Position numbers and translations under genes: made by a program. The notes below the pieces were generated by a model that had not been told where the DNA came from, searched no databases, and worked only from the letters and a program-made list of their open reading frames with translations. Positions 61,024-64,000 of a stretch of 64,000 nucleotides of DNA are shown piece after piece. The stretch spans positions 1-64,000 of the forward strand of contig NAJO01000071.1 of the NCBI GenBank assembly GCA_002077065.1, written 5' to 3'. The stretch's first letter is position 1. Every line of letters begins with the position of its first letter. The stretch comes from Cryoendolithus antarcticus. Its lineage: Eukaryota; Ascomycota; Dothideomycetes; Cladosporiales; Cladosporiaceae.

Positions 61024-63741
61024 CTACCGCTTCATCTCATCCCGCTGAGCAACCCTCTCCACAATAACAACTTCCAACACGCCCTCCGCTCCACTCCTCC
61101 CCTCATCCTCCAGCGGCACCATACCCAATATAGGCCGATACTTGAACGTACTCCACCACCTCTTCGCTCCACTCCCCTCCTCAATCTTCGTCTCAGTCTC
61201 CCCATTCGTAAGCCTCGACACCCGTAGCTCCTCTCCCGACACCTCAACCTCATCCTCCTCATCGTAATCCATGACCATGTCGTCGTCCTCGCTGTTCGCC
61301 TTGCGCGTCAACTCCAGCGTCTGCGTCTCGCCCTTGATAGTCCGCTGAACGCTGTCGCCGACCTGCCAAGCAAGCACACGACTCCCCGCCCCACTTCCCT
61401 TAAGCCGCTTACGCGTCTCCGCACTATCCTCCTCACCGCCAAGCTCGCTAGCCCGACGTTTCTTGCTGCCCTCTAAAGAAGCAAGTGCAGCAAAGTCCCG
61501 ACCCACGTCGAGCATAAACACCCACGTACTACCATACAACCACACCCTCTCCCTTCCGGTATCGTTGACATCCCAAACGCAGCCCATAGCTCGCTCTCTG
61601 ATCTTCGTGAATTCCTCCGGTAGAGTGGAGGCCGTGTTCCGCCGACTCCAGTCCGTGAACTTGCCGGCCAGGATATCAAGTTCGTAGATCTTGTGCGCGG
61701 CTGTCAGGACTAGCAGTCTTTGCGGGCCACGCGGCAGCTCGTGGGAGTGCGCGTGCGGGTTGTTGCGTGTGGAGTGTACGCCGGGGTTGCCGTTTACTGT
61801 GCCGTTGGGAAGGGAAGCGCGGGGTTCGGGTCGGAACGTGAGGATCAGAGAGCCGGAGTCGAGTTTGGGGAGGAGATGGCCGGAGGGGTTTGGGGCCCAG
61901 TGTTGGCCGTGGAAGATGGGGGAGCTTTCGTCGTCGTCATCGCTGTCGGAGGAGTCGGACTTCGAGGATGCGGCGATTGAGGAGTTTTTGTCGGAGTCGT
62001 GGGTTGCGAGGTCTAGGGCGGGAGCGGTTGGATCGAGATGGCCTTCCAGTACCCATGAATCGAGAAAGCCTGAGAGGTCGCCGGCCACGAGAATGGAGCT
62101 GTCGGGGTTGAATGTCAGGGTGTTGGTGCTGCGCTCATAGACTTTTGTAGCGGATGGCTTAGTTTGACGCCTGCGTTGGCGATCGAGCTCAACTACATTA
62201 TCCAGAATGGTAAGTTGCTTCGGGTTGTCAGCATCGTTGGTGATGCGCACAACTTGGATCTCGCTCTCTGGTGTCACGGCAGCGAGCCATAGTCCATCAG
62301 ATGAGATTTGCAAGCGACGTGCTCCCGAGTCGGCCATGTCTTCGGGTACGGCGAGCTTTCGTACGCCCAGACCTTTGGAGTCCAAGCGTTTGCGTAGCTG
62401 AAAGGCCTTGACTTCGGAGTGCGTGGCTGCACCCAGCAGCCTCCCATCTGGTGAGATTGCAACGTCTGTCAGACTATCGCGAGTGTCTAGCGAGATCTTT
62501 GCCACAAGTCTGCGGGATCTCTGCTGTTCTGGCAATGCTTCGAGTGCATTCTGACGAGAAATGCGCCAAATGCTGATCTCCTTGCCCCACCAGCAGACTA
62601 GAAGTCGTGCTTTGGGTGCACTGACAACTGGTGCATGGGACGGCAAGCTTGACAGGCCTCGGAGGTTTTCCTTGCCATACTCTCGTAAAGGCGTGACCAT
62701 CGGCGTGGCGTCTGTACCTCCAGAAACGACAATGCTGAGGAGCTTGCTGTCAAATGAAGCCATAGCCTTGACCTCGCCGGTATGGGTTCGTCGATGCTGG
62801 CTCTTAGCCCAGCTCCTACGCCCATTACCTTGGATCGATTGTCGGTACATTGCCACTTTGCCATCCAACCCACCCGATACCATGGTCTTCCCGTCATTAC
62901 TGACGATCAAGTCCAAGCAATCCGCGTCATGTGCAGTTACCGTCTGAGCCAAGGAGTACGTCTTCCCGTCCCAGATCTTGATTTCGCCATTCGAATCGGC
63001 TGATACGATATCACCATTCAACAGCGCTCTGACCTGCCACACCATAGCATCCTTCGGCGCCTTGGCTATGCCAGCCCCCAAGCTCATACTCCTCACCAGC
63101 TGCGCATTCCTCGTATCATACACCCGAATCATACTGTCCGCAAACCCCGCAATAACCACATCCCGATTCTTCCACACAATACTCATACACCTCGCCTTCT
63201 TCCCACCAACCCTTGCCAGGAATCGCTTGAATGTCAGATCCTCCTCAGCAGTACTCAACACCACAACACTACCGTCGCTACACCCCGCCACAAGATCCAC
63301 AGCCCTCTCCTCCTCACCGTCCTTCTTCTGCCCTCCTACATGTCTCGGCTGGGCAGCCAGACACCACACATCCCCGAAATTCCCCGTACTCCGTCGCTTC
63401 ACCCCTCCACTTCCCAAATCCCACTCCACAACCTCCGGCTTACTCCCAATCCCAAACAGCCTCAACTGCCCCACGATTACACCTCCATCGGCAGCCTTTT
63501 CATTCGGATCCTGCGTCCAGACTAAACCGTCCACACTCTTCCCATCACCGGGAAAGATAGCTTCTTGATTCCACAGCCCTTTCGCAGGGTCCCAGATCTC
63601 TATACTCCCATTCGCGCGGCCGAGAGCGAGTTTGAGTGGGGGCGGAGGAGAGGGGAGGTGGGAGTCCGAGGGGCGGGAGAAGGCGATGGAGGTTATGGGA
63701 GAGGTGGGGTAGGGGACGAAGCGGGAGCGGTGGACGTCCAT
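61024..63741 (-). CDS. UTP4: UTP4, WD40 subunit of the t-UTP/SSU processome (Cirhin orthologue)
   Basis: 905 aa, one exon. Utp4 is a double beta-propeller subunit of the U3 small-subunit processome that starts pre-18S rRNA processing and supports rDNA transcription. It starts MDVHRSRFVPYPTSPITSIA. WD-like repeats follow, including LALGRANGSIEIWDPAKGLW, GDVWCLAAQPRHVGGQKKDG, DLVAGCSDGSVVVLSTAEED, VIAGFADSMIRVYDTRNAQL, GDIVSADSNGEIKIWDGKTY and TMVSGGLDGKVAMYRQ. The second half has weaker repeats (DVAISPDGRLLGAATHSEVK; NPDSSILVAGDLSGFLDSWV). An acidic loop (DSSDSDDDDESS) and KKRRASELGGEEDSAETRKR are nucleolar-type features. Size and the N-terminal layout fit Utp4. Confidence 0.88.
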   Translation of the reverse strand: MDVHRSRFVPYPTSPITSIAFSRPSDSHLPSPPPPLKLALGRANGSIEIWDPAKGLWNQEAIFPGDGKSVDGLVWTQDPNEKAADGGVIVGQLRLFGIGSKPEVVEWDLGSGGVKRRSTGNFGDVWCLAAQPRHVGGQKKDGEEERAVDLVAGCSDGSVVVLSTAEEDLTFKRFLARVGGKKARCMSIVWKNRDVVIAGFADSMIRVYDTRNAQLVRSMSLGAGIAKAPKDAMVWQVRALLNGDIVSADSNGEIKIWDGKTYSLAQTVTAHDADCLDLIVSNDGKTMVSGGLDGKVAMYRQSIQGNGRRSWAKSQHRRTHTGEVKAMASFDSKLLSIVVSGGTDATPMVTPLREYGKENLRGLSSLPSHAPVVSAPKARLLVCWWGKEISIWRISRQNALEALPEQQRSRRLVAKISLDTRDSLTDVAISPDGRLLGAATHSEVKAFQLRKRLDSKGLGVRKLAVPEDMADSGARRLQISSDGLWLAAVTPESEIQVVRITNDADNPKQLTILDNVVELDRQRRRQTKPSATKVYERSTNTLTFNPDSSILVAGDLSGFLDSWVLEGHLDPTAPALDLATHDSDKNSSIAASSKSDSSDSDDDDESSPIFHGQHWAPNPSGHLLPKLDSGSLILTFRPEPRASLPNGTVNGNPGVHSTRNNPHAHSHELPRGPQRLLVLTAAHKIYELDILAGKFTDWSRRNTASTLPEEFTKIRERAMGCVWDVNDTGRERVWLYGSTWVFMLDVGRDFAALASLEGSKKRRASELGGEEDSAETRKRLKGSGAGSRVLAWQVGDSVQRTIKGETQTLELTRKANSEDDDMVMDYDEEDEVEVSGEELRVSRLTNGETETKIEEGSGAKRWWSTFKYRPILGMVPLEDEGRSGAEGVLEVVIVERVAQRDEMKR

Positions 63742-64000
63742 TATCGAGGAAGCGCTAGGTTGACATAGTTGTAAAGGCTAGTTGAGAGCAGCTACGATTT
63801 CGAGCTGCAGCAATCTCGGAAAAACTGCAATTCGGACAGGGTTTAGACGGCAGATCTGCCGGGCGGCGAACTCTATATTGAGCTTAAGCTGGGTGGTTAT
63901 GTCAGCATTGAAGGTTGGTCGAGTGCGATGATTGAAGCGATCACGATTGTATCTGCTGGTTGTAGCCGAATGATTTATAGTATTCTCAATCGATGCTGAG

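Noticed and set aside
1..64000. CRISPR arrays, insertion sequences, tandem satellite repeats
   Set aside because: None seen on reading; the G run at 36972-36980 is a simple homopolymer within a coding block.

Overview
The window is nuclear DNA of a filamentous ascomycete, most likely a Dothideomycete. The evidence is dense gene packing, single short introns of about 48-63 nt with GTRNGT donors and CTRAC-like branch points, short intergenic spaces, and a gene set typical of moulds (HET-domain protein, fungal PNG1, AFI1, GPC1, Gpc1-type membrane protein). No bacterial, viral or CRISPR feature is seen. Products are assigned by reading translations and motifs, not by database search.

Layout: 1-175 is the 3' end of an unknown gene. 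477-2596 is acetoacetyl-CoA synthetase (minus). 3191-4897 is a HET-domain gene broken by one TGG-to-TAG type stop. 6253-6763 is a small conserved-looking gene whose first coding exon is only the ATG. 7121-10361 is mitochondrial isoleucyl-tRNA synthetase, divergent from a septin-type GTPase with a C-terminal membrane anchor (10947-13379). 14152-16470 is a heavily decayed gene. 16623-19179 encodes a Cys-rich unknown protein with an ambiguous splice junction. 20416-22148 (GPC1) and 22616-26468 (SMC1) diverge; 26722-28317 is succinate-semialdehyde dehydrogenase. 28990-30027 (EMI1-like twin CX9C protein) diverges from RAD2/XPG (30301-34524). 34616-35962 is an FMN alpha-hydroxy-acid oxidase ending in a peroxisomal-type AKL, next to an MFS transporter pseudogene (36536-38285). 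Then come a small unknown gene, AFI1 and FAB1 on the minus strand, a TPP1-like OB-fold candidate (49898-54214) convergent with NBS1 (54277-56682), an intron-containing tRNA-Asp gene with a second 53-nt insertion in its T arm (56942-57090), DUF3632-like debris, PNG1 (58505-60038) and UTP4 (61024-63741).

Functionally most genes are housekeeping: genome maintenance (SMC1, RAD2, NBS1, the TPP1-like candidate), lipid and phosphoinositide metabolism (GPC1, FAB1), ketone-body/GABA catabolism (acetoacetyl-CoA synthetase, SSADH), translation and ribosome biogenesis (mitochondrial IleRS, UTP4). The accessory layer (HET gene, MFS transporter, decayed membrane-protein gene, DUF3632 remnant) is in decay. 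The points most worth a second look are the tRNA-Asp insertion, the loss of the catalytic Cys in PNG1, the start-stop element overlapping the TPP1-like ATG, and the set of pseudogenes.
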